A stretch of 64,000 nt of DNA. It comes from Thermothelomyces thermophilus ATCC 42464. Lineage: Eukaryota > Ascomycota > Sordariomycetes > Sordariales > Chaetomiaceae. Below the pieces are notes generated by a model. It was not told the origin of the DNA and searched no databases. It saw only the letters and a program-made list of their open reading frames with translations. Made by a program: the position numbers and the translations under genes. Within the stretch, counting starts at the first letter, position 1. Each line of letters opens with the position of its first letter. Shown piece after piece: positions 36,301 to 48,198 of the stretch. Location of the stretch: positions 4,340,001 through 4,404,000 of the forward strand of contig NC_016474.1 of NCBI RefSeq assembly GCF_000226095.1. Direction: 5' to 3'.

Positions 36301-37245
36301 GCTTGAGCAAGAGCCAAACAGAAAAAAAAATAACCACCAACCTTGGATATCCTACCTTATATCAAGCTTGAATCAGAAGTACTCAATCTTTCATACGAGA
36401 CCAACCGCTAGCATGCTTGCCCTAATCATCATCCGCTGGCGATGCTGTGGATGCTCAGGTAACGACGTTGGCTTGGCCAAAGATGCTTGATACCTAGGTA
36501 CGGGTAAATAATTACATAACATTTCATTGTCAGGCGCTGCCAACACGGGAACTGAGAGCGGCGAAGCCCCTGATTAGCCCGCATCGTTCCTGTCTTGTCA
36601 CTCACCTTAAGCTATTTGCTCCTTTGACTCGAAACTGCCACTGTGGTGGCATGCATTTACTTACCATTTGGGGTTTTTGGATCTAGGGGGCGGAGGGCGG
36701 ATTAGCCAGCCTCAAACAGGTTAACGTCAACTCAGGGGTCGGCCGATGTTGTATCAATTAGTCACAGTTCCTGTTCTGGCAAAGTCGAAACGCCGGCGAC
36801 GGCCTTGTCTTATCGGAGAAGCTGCTAAGAAGAGAAAAGGTAGTAAGGAAGAACAGCCGAAGAGAAATATGATGAAAATATAAAAGAATGAATAAAAAAA
36901 TGAAAACACATGCTTCCGTTTGATCATTCGATCGTCGTCCGTAATATACTTGCAGTCCCTAGGTACGTTCGAACCATGCTTTGCTCCCATGCCCACATTA
37001 GGTATATTATCGAACCCCCCCTTCTCCCACCCATAAAAAGTCGTCCGCGCCCAAGTCACAGGCAGGCAGGTATTGCATAACACGTAAGGTAATTACCTAC
37101 TAGTAGTAGTGGTAGTAGTAGTACTGGATGCATGGACATGCTCGATGTAATTACGCTATGCACCTCCGTTCCCTCCCTATAATAACAGTTACCTCGGGTT
37201 AGGTAATTATCATGCTAATTATATACGAACCTAGGTATATAAATG
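36301..37245. other. Intergenic region with TAGGTA-type words
   Basis: AT-richer than its surroundings, with repeated CCTAGGTA/TTAGGTAATTA-like words (near 36490, 36958, 37086, 37196 and 37230) and a TAGTAGTAGT run near 37100. No coding sequence is seen. Confidence 0.5.
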
Positions 37246-38804
37246 TCACCGCCTGGACTTGTCGACGCCCAAGCTCTGGGACAGGTCGGAGCCCTCGGAG
37301 GAAGGGAGGCGGAGGAACTCCTGGCTGGTGTTGTAGCACGCGGCCGTGTACTCGCCCACGACGGGCTGGAGCTTGAGGCCGGCGGGGTCGGCGGCGGCGG
37401 CGGCAGCGAGGCCGAGGTCGTTGTGGGCCGACGTCCGCTGCTCGGTCCGGCGGGCGAAGGAGCGCTTGACGGCGATGGAGCCCGAAGTCATGGGGATGTG
37501 CTGCCCGGACGCGACGCCGCCCACCACCGTCGGCCGCGACGTCAGCCCCAGCTTATACCCGACCAGCTTGACCAGCGGCTGCAGCGTGGCCAAGCCGGCC
37601 GCCGTGATGGCCAGGCACTGCTCCACCGTCGACCAGACGGCGACGAAGACGGTATCGTACAGGAACTCGTCGCTGGCGATCGCCTGCAGGTACGGCATCC
37701 GCACCACGATGGCCGCGCTCGCGCTGTTGTTCCGTCGTCAGCCCCCCTGCCTCTCTTTTCTTTTTCATTCTTTCATTTTTTCCGTTGAATGTTCGGTCGA
37801 TGACCGTGTTTATCAGAGGGGAAAAAAGGGAAAAAAGAAAGGAAGATTTCTTTTGGGGGGGGGGGGACACTTACACACAGCCGAGGCCCATCAGGGCGCA
37901 CAGGGCGAGCTTGGTCCTGAGCTTCATGTTGAGGCGCAGGACGATCCAGGCGGGCAGGAGGGCAAAGGTAAAGTCGGTGATCATGTTGATGACGCTGAAG
38001 AGGATGGCCAGGGCGATGACGATGCGGTCGGGGATGCAGGTGCCCGTCTGGGTGTACTTGTCCCAGAAGTAGCTGACCGGCCAGCACTGGAAGATGCACG
38101 TGAAGACGAAGACGATGCAGCTGATGATGGTTGCCACCATGGCCAAGTAGAGAATCCACTTGTGCATCCGCTCGACGATGACGCGGCGGAAGAAGGAGGT
38201 CATGGACATCTTGACCAACATCATGGTGACGGCGTAGAACGGATAGCACAAATACCACCACTAAAAGAAGGCGAAAGTCTTGTTAGATGATGCTCTTTCT
38301 CAAGGTGCCTTAACTTTCTCTCTCTCTCCTCTCTCCTCTCTCTCTTCTTCTTCTCTCTCTCTCTCCGTTCTTGGGGTAATAATAAAAGCAAAAAAGGTTT
38401 GGGGGTGGGGTTGCGTGCCTTTTTTGCTTCGGCGTAGTTTTCTTGACTGATCTCAGAGACGAGGTGGCCGGTTCCGTAGGCGACCCCGGAGAGGGAGAAG
38501 CTGCAGTAGAAGGCGAAACAGATCTACGCGGGTTGGGCGAGGCAGCCGATGGAGGTTAATTAGCACCAACACAGATTAATTAATGGAAGGACGATGTGGG
38601 CTTCGTGCTTGACGCTGTTGTTGTGTTGTTGGGACATATTAGACGTACCGCAGCAGCGGCCATGAGCCAGTCATCGACCCCAAAGGCCTTGAGGAGGTAG
38701 ATGCGCACGAAACACCGGAGCGCCGTGACTGTCACGGCGAGAACCAGTGCCGTAATGTTGACGGCGGTCAGCGTCCGGGCACGGCTCTCGCTAGACATCG
38801 CCAT
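37246..38804 (-). CDS. Rhodopsin-like fungal integral membrane protein (SAT4/Pth11-related fold)
   Basis: Four exons (38804-38649, 38523-38419, 38260-37875, 37723-37246) give 374 residues with seven predicted helices. Family marks are present: the first-loop FGVDDWLM, a GTGHLVSEI segment, KMSMTSFFRR after helix three, a Cys-rich extracellular loop with FQCWPVSYFWD, and a helix-six/seven region with the VWSTVEQCLAITAAGLATLQPL signature followed by a cytoplasmic tail. Intron 2 (158 bp) has a GC rather than GT donor; introns 1 and 3 are canonical. Family knowledge: this large fungal family sits in the plasma membrane and some members sense surfaces or ligands. No specific ligand can be named. 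The reading is supported by the continuous protein pattern across all four exons. Confidence 0.88.
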
Positions 38805-41800
38805 CTTGCCGGGTTGCTTCGTCTCCTAGCAAATACCTAAAAACTACTGGAAAATGAAAAGGATGAAATTCAAAAAAAAAAAAAAAAAAAGAATATGCCC
38901 CGGGCTAGAAGAGGTGAGTCGTCGAGGTTGAGGTGGGGTGCTTCTCAGTGTCGATGGTTCGTTGATCTCGCGGTGGTGGTTGCCGCAGGACAGGGCGCTC
39001 TTGTGTTCAGGGCCCGGATCGGTTCTCGGCCACGCGCGCGTATGGTTTCTCTCAGGAGTCCGGGAGTCTTCGGCTGCGGTTGGATGGGCGCCTGGAGCCC
39101 GGGTCGTGGTGTTGCTTGCGTTCAGGGCCCATCAGAAAGGCAGCATCGTCGGCCCGGAAGGGATGTGAACAGGAGTCGGTCCCTCCATGGCGGCTCAATA
39201 TGTACCCCCCAATGTATTGCGGGAGGAAAAGTCGGCCAGCAGCCAGACATCGTGTTATGTTATCTGTTTTGAAACGGCATCCGCTCTGGCGCGGTGGATT
39301 CGCTCGAGGAAAGGTGCAGGCTCGCAATTGACAGCTGCTCCTTGGCAACCTCGGTAGTGGAGAGTCTACGTATTAGCAGGGTCCAGGCAGCGGAGCCGGG
39401 TCCGCCCTCAACTGGGACGGCCCATTAGGGTATCGAAGCCATGAAAGATCGACCTCTTTACTCCGTAGGTCCCCGGAGAAAGGCCGGACTGGACATCGCT
39501 TGTTGGGTGGCTAGTGTAGTGTACTAGTAGTGCCCATGTAACATGAGACCTCCTGTCGAGAGCTTCCGGGTGACCGAAGGGGTCTGTTCGCCCCCGACTA
39601 GTTCAGACCCCGCCAGAGTCACGAGGGGCAAATACCAAATTCGGCCTGAAGCATGGCCGTGCTGACATTGATTCGACATTTCTACGAATAGTGTGTTTTG
39701 GGTGCAACGTAGGTATGGGAGCAAACATACTGTAGTACACTCGAGTAAAGTATTGTTGCCCGGTTAAGATGGACATTTGGAAGTCCCGTCATTATTGATA
39801 AAAAAAAAAGCTTGGTTTCTGCTGCACATGCGCGTCAGGGGGTGGACCTGATTGGAACCGGAGGTTGGCGGAGACGTTATCGAGGCTTTTGAGGGCGTTG
39901 GGATAGGAAAGGGGGGAAGAAGAGGCGGGGGTGCTCTTGACAGCCCACCCTGTCGTGGGAGCAAAAAGGTTTGCTAGCACGGACGCCGATGTTGGCGCTA
40001 TGAACCAGCTTTCGCAACGGTCCCGCAGCCAAGATGTCTATCCACGCGACTAGTGTAAGAGTGCCTGGGCCTGGCTGGGCAACGGGTGTGCTGCTGTTTG
40101 CTTCAAATCTATGGAATCCGTAGTTTACTGACCAAGGCAAGATAACTGCATGTTCGGTAGGGATCAATACGGAATATGAATCTCCGATACGGAGAAGTCT
40201 GTATGAATTATGGAGTAATAGCCCCTTGCATGCTGTATCTGGGCCTTGCAGTGTGTATGTCGTGTGTATAAGTTGGGAAATTTCAGTGTACGTATGTAAT
40301 CCGTACATACATAGTGTACATACATGGATGGAAACCCTCACAGATCGCCTACTACCGAAATGCACCTACACGTGTACTCAGTTTACCCAGACACCGGGGT
40401 CCACGCCAATTGGCGGGCTTCCTTTCAGATGCCACGAGGTGACCGGGGGGTGCGGGAGGCCCATGATCCATTGTCCGACATGCCCCATCTACACTGCCGA
40501 GGCATTCGTCGGGGAAAAGCGCCTTGGTCCTTGGCGCCAGGCAGGTGCAGTAGTCTAGTTTCACCGACTACACTACTCCGTAGTTCGTCCGTTCAAAGCG
40601 CAGTTCTTCCCGGTGCACGGTGCTCCTCGCTAGCGAGCGCCTTTGCATACGCGCTCGTGAGCTTTGGCCAACCTTGGAATCTCCACCACGGACCCCAACA
40701 GTACCAGAGCTCCCGAGTTCTAGAGCGTGCTTTGTATTCCGATCTCCCCATATATAGACTGTCTGGGACATTGCTCCGTCCTCTTTTTGTCAATGTAACC
40801 CCAAAGACAAAGAAGAAATTGTGGTTGTTTGTAATGGCCGATCGGTCGCCTCTGCACAGCACCTCGCTCACAAACAATTCTCAAACTGCAGCAACTGTAA
40901 AACAACGGAATAATTATGTGATAGATGAAATGCCTGATAATTCACGGCAGTCAGTTGACATTCATGGATTCCCTACCAGTTCAAAAGGTACAAAATCTGG
41001 GATCGAGCAACTCGCTACTACTACTACAGTATTGCATAATTATTAAAGTAATTACGGCAAATGGCTTAAGATACCTTACCTTGGCTAACAGTCAGCCGGA
41101 GGGTCAAAACATCGAGTCAGAGAGCAAGTCCGTTCAGAACCTGCCCCATTTCTATTCTTATGTTATGAATGGCACAACCTCCTGCTGCTCTCTGCCCCTT
41201 TTTCCCAGGACCTGTGCGCTGTGTGAAACAGTGGAGAAAAGCCGCGCAGTACGGACGTAATTAAATGACACTGAATGTAATATTTGGGTAAGGCGGAAGG
41301 TAAGGGCAACTGCCCGATTGGCTCGAATGATGAGGCTCAAGTTGCAAACAGTCAAGGGAAGCAGATCAGGTCTGCGATCAGGCGATCAGAGAAAAATGTC
41401 TTGCTTGAATGGCCAGTTGCACCCCGTGCAGATGGGAACAGCGATCCACCCAACGCACACCACCACGCGCATCTTGGATGACACTTTTGCAAAGCGGACG
41501 GCACCAAGCCATGTGCTTGATAGGGATGACCTTGATCCGTTCTTTGAGCGTGCCCGCCTTCTCCCTCTCGGGGGAGTGCGCATGGTACCTTAGGTAATTG
41601 AATCCATATGCAGTCTCACTGCGACGGCGGCGGCGCCTTCCTGTCCCAAAACCTGCGCTGGAGGCCTTGGAAGGCCGTGCCATCCTCATCCTGTTCGTGA
41701 TCAGCGACGGCGATGGTAATGATACACCCACGGTGACGTTGTCGGACGACGACAACAACGATGAGAACGAGGAAGAAGAAGAGGAAGAAGAGGAGGCCGT

Positions 41801-42977
41801 TTTCGCCCCGGCACCGGCTGCGAGGATCAAAATCCTCTTTTGAGGGCGGTGACCACAGTGCGAGCTTTGTCCATCGCTTGTTGGGCTGGTTTGGCCAGGT
41901 GTGCCCATGGCTGGTATGCCTTTGCTTGCGGGAGAGACACTTGCGAGTTGGAGTCCTGCCTGTCGAAATTGAAGAAAGCACTGTTCGAATATTAATGACT
42001 AATTACTAAAATACGGATAGGGGTGCAGCCCAAAACCGTAGGGCAGACAGGCGGCTGACAGAGTGGTTCTCCACAATTGCCCAACTTCGAGGAGACAGGT
42101 TGAGAAAGACATGTTCGATGCATTCCTATCAGAAAACCTCAATGTTGCGGAGAGCGAATCCTGAAGGGCGGGCCCTGAGGGAGGGAGGAGACCTGACCTG
42201 GCCGTGTTTATGGGCCGTGAGCCCGCTAGCGTGTTCTTGCGGCTCTCATCGCCACTCCCGTGACCAAAAAAGCCATGCGCCAACGAAGCTTTGCTATCGT
42301 TCCCCCTGTCGGCCTATCCAGATTGTCGGGTCCTGTTTGCGATCGTCGTTGCTCTTGTCTGAGCTCCTGATTGGATCCGTCCACAATTCCGCCTCGCTCT
42401 TGGATTCTTGTTTCTTAGTGATTGGTTTTGGGTTCTTGTTTCTTTTGATTGGCAATCCGAGACCAACGATGCAATGCAGTCACCACGCCCCAACTGTTAC
42501 AAACCAAGCACCGGTGGCGCCATCACGCTTGGTCAGATTGGCCGGGACCTTTGTTCGAGGACAGAATATGCCCGGAAGTGATACACAGCTCATCTCAGCC
42601 TCCGGAGAAGCTCACAAAGCAAGGCAGAGTCAAAGTAGGCCAACACCAATAAGTAGTCAAGCGCGCTGTTCTTTGTCATTAATAATTACCGAGGCGGGTA
42701 GTGACTCTTGTAGCGCTCGTTCTACAATAAAGAAATGTTTGCCGGCCACATCGCCGATCTTTGTAATTAGGTCACCTTTTTTGGAGTCGAATTTGCCTGC
42801 TTAGTACTGTATCTTCAACAACGAGGCCGGGAATTTATCACAAAGAAGGGAAAGAGAGTCAGTCCACCACGGCCGCCATTGCTTCGGCGAACCATCCACC
42901 TCATAATAATCAGCCTTGGCCCATCTCCACTCTATTCTCCGCGAGATTTCTATTCCTCGTCGACTGAAAAAGGAAAC

Positions 42978-43010
<33 letters not shown>

Positions 43011-43060
43011 CCCAAAAAAAAAAGGAAAGGAAAGGGCAGACCAAGCATAAAAGAGAAGTC
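38805..43060. other. Long gene-poor stretch
   Basis: About 4.3 kb without a recognised gene. It contains an A tract (about 38873-38890) in the leader of the rhodopsin-like gene, TACTCCGTA words (39459-39467, 40574-40582), a TACATACATA-type cluster (about 40258-40325), an acidic GAA/GAG run near 41760-41800 and an (AC)n microsatellite at about 42979-43009. Several open frames of 80-240 codons exist, but none shows motifs or splice support. Confidence 0.6.
42979..43009. repeat. (AC)n microsatellite
   Basis: About 15 uninterrupted AC units lie in the presumed 5' leader of the gene at 43061, a length prone to slippage. Confidence 0.9.
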
Positions 43061-43501
43061 ATGTCGACTACGCCCCCGCTCCCTCCGCCTCCAGGCCTCC
43101 CTGGATTTGCAACAGCTCATTTCGACCACCGACGGGACTCGGAGTCCGTGGCCACGTTACCACCGTACCAGCCCGCAGACGAGCCGCACAAAGGAAAAGA
43201 GAAGAAGAAGAAGAAGGAACCGCTGGTGGCTTCCTCCCCAAAGGCTGATAGGGCACAGGAGCGGGCAAGGATGGCGGAGGAGAGGGAGGAGAGGAAGAAG
43301 AGAGAGAAGGAAGAGAAGAAGAGGGAGAAGGAGAGGGCGAGGGAGGAGAGGAGAAGGGAGACAAAGGGGAAGAGAGGAATCGAGCTGGGCTCGCTCTCGG
43401 GCAGCAAGGTGCTGGACGCGGGCATTTTTGCCTCCTTGTGCTGCTGCCTCATCTGCTGCTTCCCCTGTGGCGGTGGTTTGGCTGCCGTCTTGATGGATTG
43501 A
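43061..43501 (+). CDS. Small charged protein with Cys-cluster C-terminus, unknown
   Basis: A single-exon frame of 146 residues. The N-terminus is Pro-rich (TTPPLPPPPGLPGF), the middle from about 47 to 110 is an unbroken Lys/Glu/Arg helix (KGKEKKKKKEP, then EEREERKKREKEEKK), and the end is hydrophobic and Cys-rich (ASLCCCLICCFPCGGG). The last part resembles the cysteine-rich, tail-type membrane segments of small fungal proteins that are membrane-bound through cysteines. This is inference from composition only. The ATG is the first after an A-rich leader. It could be a small real gene or a low-complexity chance frame, but the C-terminal Cys/hydrophobic patch favours a gene. Confidence 0.6.
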   Translation: MSTTPPLPPPPGLPGFATAHFDHRRDSESVATLPPYQPADEPHKGKEKKKKKEPLVASSPKADRAQERARMAEEREERKKREKEEKKREKERAREERRRETKGKRGIELGSLSGSKVLDAGIFASLCCCLICCFPCGGGLAAVLMD

Positions 43502-43827
43502 TTAATAGCTTGGGCTAATTAATAGGGGTTTGGCGGGCGGGCGGGCGGGAAGGGAGTTCACAGGCTTGAGTCATGATTATAGGCTGTTTGTCAGAATTAT
43601 AATTATTGGTCACTTCATGGGGTTTGTTGGGTAGATTGAACAAGATCGTGGGACTTCGTATTGATGAGCTCCGAAACTTAATTAGTGATGTACATACATA
43701 GGTACCTACGTACTTATGTATATATGTACAGCCCGGCATCTCCGGCGCCTGTTTTGCCCGTTTCTCAATGGTTAATTAATTAAACCGTACTTCCGCTCTG
43801 GTTCCCAGCCCACCGAACCTCTCATCA
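43502..43827. other. Spacer with TACATACATA cluster
   Basis: Convergent 3' flanks of the small protein and esterase genes. It contains a dense TACATACATAGGTACC-type word cluster near 43690-43730 and a GGCG repeat near 43532-43550. Confidence 0.6.
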
Positions 43828-44879
43828 TCACAGGCCAAAGAAGGCCATGTCGTCGCTGCCGCGGATGGGGACCGTGTGTCCGACGCCCTGGGCGTAGATG
43901 CCGACGAGCTGCTGCTCGCCCCAGGTGTAGGTGGTGTAGCCGGCCTGCGGGGAGTTGGCCTGGGTGGTGTCGGGGCGGGTGTAGTCGAAGCCGAAGACGC
44001 CGCACCACTGCTTGATGGTCTCGTTGTAGTTGCTGGGTCTGAGCGTGCCGTCGGCCGAGCCGTGGTAGATCTGCATCTTGGGGCGCGGGCCGTCGTATTC
44101 CGGGTACATGTCGAAGACCATCTTGGCCCACACCTGGGGCGTCGAGTTGATCTGCCCGTTGGCGCACGAGCTGTTCCACGCGTTGGTGCCTCCGGACTGG
44201 CTGTAGAAGCAGCCGGCGGGCACGCCGGAGTAGGCGATTCCTGCCGCGAACAGTTCCGGGTACGCGGCGGCCATCACGTTCTGGATTTGAACAAGTCAGT
44301 CAATCAACCAAGACGCTCCTGGGAAAAAGAAAAAAGGAAGGGAAAAAAAAAGAAAAAAAAAGAGGAGTGGGAGGCGTAATTAGAACGCACCGTCATCATG
44401 GCGCCGGACGAGGAGCCGGTGACAAAGACCTTGCTGGCGTCGCCGTTGTACTTTTCGAGGGTGTAGGTGACCATGTTGGCGATCGAGTTGCTGTCGCCGC
44501 CGCCGTTGTGGGTCAGGGCGGCGCGCGACGAGACGTCCCAGCAGGTGCCGCTGTAGGGGGACTCCGGGTAGATGACGATGAAGCCCTTCTGGTCGGCGAG
44601 GCGGGCGTAGGGGGAGCCCGAGTAGTAGGCCTGGGCGGTGCCGGTGCAGTAGTGGATGGCCACGATGATGGGCGGGTTGGGGGCCAGCTTGTCGGGCACG
44701 TAGATGAACATCTTCGTGTTGGACGGGTTGCTGCCAAAGTTGGTCACCTGCTGCAGGGCCGCTCGCGGGCGCACCAGCGGCGCCGTCGGCCGCATCAGCT
44801 CGTCGAAGACCGGGTGCGCGACAGCCAGCCTGCCGCCCGCGAGGGCGAGTGCCGCCGAGAGTTGGCTCAGGAGCTTCAT
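43828..44879 (-). CDS. axe1: Acetylxylan esterase, carbohydrate esterase family 1
   Basis: Exons 44879-44391 and 44280-43828, with a 110-bp intron, code for 313 residues. A signal peptide covers about the first 21 residues (LLSQLSAALALAGGRLAVA). The alpha/beta hydrolase core shows FIYVPDKLAPNPPIIVAIHYC, YPESPYSGTCWDV, and the nucleophile elbow GSSSG at residues 155-159 (Ser157 likely nucleophile). The C-terminal half carries IYHGSADGTL and the GVGHTVP segment, which hold the acid and catalytic His. Family knowledge: secreted esterase that removes acetyl groups from xylan during plant cell wall breakdown. There is no cellulose-binding module. The intron lies just after the nucleophile motif, joining MMT to NVMAAAYPELF in frame. 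Confidence 0.95.
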
Positions 44880-46376
44880 CTTGTCGTCACACGGGGCGGT
44901 TTTAGTTTGTCGCGAGTATGAGGTCGGGCCAAATGGAAGCGACTTTATCCTGGATCAGTATCCACAGATTCCACGACTCGTACTATTATTAACATCACTC
45001 AGCAGTAGCAGAGGGGAGCTGGGAAGGGAACCGGGGGGATGACGTAAAATTATATCAATCGAGAGAGTCGTTTGTGGTGGTGCTGTCCTATTTCGGCATC
45101 CTACAATGTATAACTGAAACAACCTCCCCCTCCCCAAAAGATCATATCCATAAGCACTTCCCTTCCCCCGGTACCACGTTGTCGGCGGCGGTTGCTTGCG
45201 GTCCTGCCCCGTGGTTACTTTCCAAGGGCGAAGGAAATCCAGGGAAGTCCAATCAGGACGAGAATGGGTCTATAATAACCAGGTTTATCCGGACGAATCC
45301 GCCGACCCCTGCACCCCGGATTTACGCTTCGACCTCGGAAGGGAAGGAACTGAAAGTCCGGGACCAGAAGTCGGCACTCATTGCACCCAAGCTTTTGCTG
45401 CCCGCGTTGCTTGGGCCTTCACTGTTTTACACTTGTTATTGTTGTTCGTTCTCTTCTCTTCTCCTCTCTTTTTTTTTTTTTTGTTTGGTGTCACTGTATG
45501 ATCGTTTCTAAGTCTCCTTGAGGACGGTCGCGTTTGGCGTGCGAATGACGCGGCGGCTTTCGCTCCGGGTTTTGATGGAGCATTTTACTACGCGAGATGA
45601 TTTAAGTAGAGGTGAAGCCGCTTTGTGGGGATGGCTTGGTTGCCCCTCTTGATATCACCGCTCTACCAACCACAGCCTAGGGTAATTAGTGGTCATGATC
45701 GAGAAATGATTATCTTGATGGTCCTGCCGTTTCTCCCTCTCTCTGACTTTATCCGTAGAATGTTTGTCCAACACGATCCCTATTGGCAATATTTTAAAGG
45801 CGTCGAGAAGGACCTCCTGATGTAATTATTGGGCCCCGCTTCCGGAAAATGTATCCATCAAGCTGCGAGTACGAGAGGCGACGAAGTAAGGTGCAGAGTC
45901 GCTCCTCGCCTACGGAGTACAGTCAAGCATCGGATGCAGCATTCTTTATACACGAGTGGGCCGGATAGGGACCGCCTACAGGGGAGCGATCCAATCACGC
46001 TCTTCCTCGTCCCAATCTGGCCGTCTACAAAGGAGTTCCTGACTCCGTGCCTCGGAGATTGTTCTGGGAGTAATCCGTACACGGAGGAAGGTAATTACTC
46101 TGTACATGCAAAACTGGCGGAGCGAGTACAGTAAATCCCATTACCCGGAGATTCACGGGCGGGATGTGGGCCACTCCCCAGCCGAACGAGAGAGGTCGCA
46201 AGCCAGCTCGCTGCCGATCTTGCCGTGGTGTCGTAGAACTCCGCACAATCCCTTTTCGCTTCCACGACTCTCTCTCAATCAAGCACCCAAGTGCCCAAAA
46301 CAAGGTTACCAACCGGACGCTCCCCGCCCCCATGATGGCATAGCGTGGTAGTCAGAACCCGTGAGTACCTAGGTAA
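44880..46376. other. Intergenic region upstream of the esterase
   Basis: The presumed promoter of the esterase lies at the left. A TACGGAGTA word is at 45911-45919 and a TACCTAGGTAA word near 46365. A T tract lies at about 45470-45482. No gene recognised. Confidence 0.55.
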
Positions 46377-47222
46377 TCACGGATTATTATACTCAGCACC
46401 GCGCGCCTGGCGATCCGCCGGTGTCACCACCACCACCGCCGCCGCCTCCTCCTCCACCGCCGCTGCCCATCTGGCCCGCTCGACCACGTCCGCCCCCCTG
46501 CGCAGCCTCGCCCGCCAGCCCTCGACCCATCTCCACGCCAGCCTCGCATCGCCCACGGCCTCGGCGCGTCCCGGCCCCTCCGGTTCCTCAATCTCCTCCT
46601 CCCTGGCGACGGCCAGCACGCGGAGCCGATCAAAGTTGTCCCGCAGCACGATCGCCCCGCCTCCTCCGTCCCGTCCGCCCTCCCTTTCCGCGCCCGAGCG
46701 TGGTCAATGCGGACGCAGCGGAGGACCATCGCTCTCGCTCCTCCTCCCGCCCCCGAGGCGGTCGTGAGGATGGAGAAGTGGAAGAGGAAGAGGAGGAGCA
46801 GGAGGAGGAGGGGCGACGGTGGTCGTCGGGCTGGTGAGCGGGGAGAAGCGGGTGCGTCTGGGGGAGGAGGAGGCGGCGGCGGCCGTGCCGGTGCCGGTGC
46901 CGGTGCCGTCCGCGGGATGCTCGGGAGCCCTTCCCTCGTCACTCTCGTCGGCATGCAGCTCCGCGCTCTGCTCGAGATGTCCTAGGCTTCTTCGCAATGC
47001 CTGAGCCCCTTGTGGATCAATACCGAGGTGCTCGATCACAGCGTTCTCCAGCGAGACGCGATTATCCTCGCGCCGATCCGTATCGTCAAACAGCTCGTCC
47101 TCGCCGTGCACCGTGGTGCTATGCTGGTGCTCTAGTTCGTACTGGCGGCTGTCGTCTCCGTGATATGTCTCTCGAAGATAGTCGTCGAGGTCCAGCGCCG
47201 AAACGTCCATCGAGGGTTCCAT
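46377..47222 (-). CDS. Unknown protein, probably two exons
   Basis: The model is exon 1 47222-46727 and exon 2 46663-46377, giving 260 residues. Both parts lie in the same frame, separated only by one TGA. A 63-bp intron with GT start and AG end and a TTGAC-like branch site removes that TGA and keeps the frame. The N-terminal part (from MEPSMDVSALDLDDYL) is acidic, the middle is Ser/Thr/Pro-rich, and the C-terminal part (VLRDNFDRLRVLAVARE, then WVEGWRARLRRGADVVERA) looks helical and conserved. An upstream ATG at 47276 adds 18 residues. No domain is recognised. The GC-rich, repeat-poor but skewed composition means the exact intron ends are uncertain. Confidence 0.55.
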
Positions 47223-48198
47223 CTTCGCGGGCGGTTGGAGCCCTGTGTGCAGCCTCTGGGCGGATCTTAAGAGCACTCTACGGTGTGTTCGGGGAATTGT
47301 AGGTCCAGCTGAGGAGGGAGGATGGTTGTTGTGATCATTGTCTGGCGCGGGCTGTAATCATCATCACCGTTGCTGATCAGAGGTAGAAGTACAAGCCTCT
47401 AAAAGGGGAAGGGGGGAAAAAGAGATCGAGCGAGCTACCTCGGGGGATTCTTTGAGCCGCCAGATTTATGGCGACGGGGAAAGCTGGTTGTCATTGCAGC
47501 ACATATTATTCCCAAGAGCCGGCCCATCCATGTCTCTCACGGGAGGGAGTAGAGCGGGCAAGCCACTTCCCAATACCCAGGAACTACAATCCCCACAGTT
47601 GGGGGTGTTGGTTAAACACAGAGTGTTGCGACAAAGCAGGGGACCCGTTGTCGTCCCTAGGGAAGCTTATGGACTCGAAAGAGGCCGTGGAAAAGGGATC
47701 CAGAAGAACTGATACCCATGATAAAATCTTAAGATATAACTTGGGCCGTCTTGTCAAGGCAAAGGGGGCTTGAACCGTTTGAGTTGGATTGTTGAATGTT
47801 CACGAGTTGCCGTCGCGCATATGCTCAGGGCAAGCGACGTCTGGTTCTGAGTAGTATGAACGAGATGTCTAGTCTAGGAAAGGGGTGGCACCTTGTTAAC
47901 TGTGGCAAATGCTGACTCTTGACGGATTCAGGGCTGTTTCACATGAAAGCCCGTGGAAACGTCAACAGACGGGACTGTGCGACTGTGCGCAACACTGCGA
48001 ACTCGAATTCCTCTTGATTGAACCTATTCGGCTTATAAAATCAGGTTTATACAAAATTTTATGCTTGTTTGTACATTAGCGGCGCAAGAGCGACGTGTCG
48101 CATGTATTTTTTTTTTTTTTTTTTGGCGTGTGTGTGTGCGGGTCGGTTTCACGGAATAATAGACAACGGAAGCGGTTTTCCCTGGTTCTCCCCATGGG
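47223..48198. other. Spacer upstream of the unknown 46377 gene
   Basis: The promoter side of the gene at 47222 and the 3' flank of the gene at 48199, with a T tract at about 48107-48124. No gene recognised. Confidence 0.5.

Noticed and set aside
41598-41843. Frame with a run of glutamates
   Set aside because: GAA/GAG microsatellite-like tract in a gene-poor stretch; no other coding signal.
42100-42804. Open frame of 234 codons
   Set aside because: No motif, mixed composition, no splice or neighbour support.
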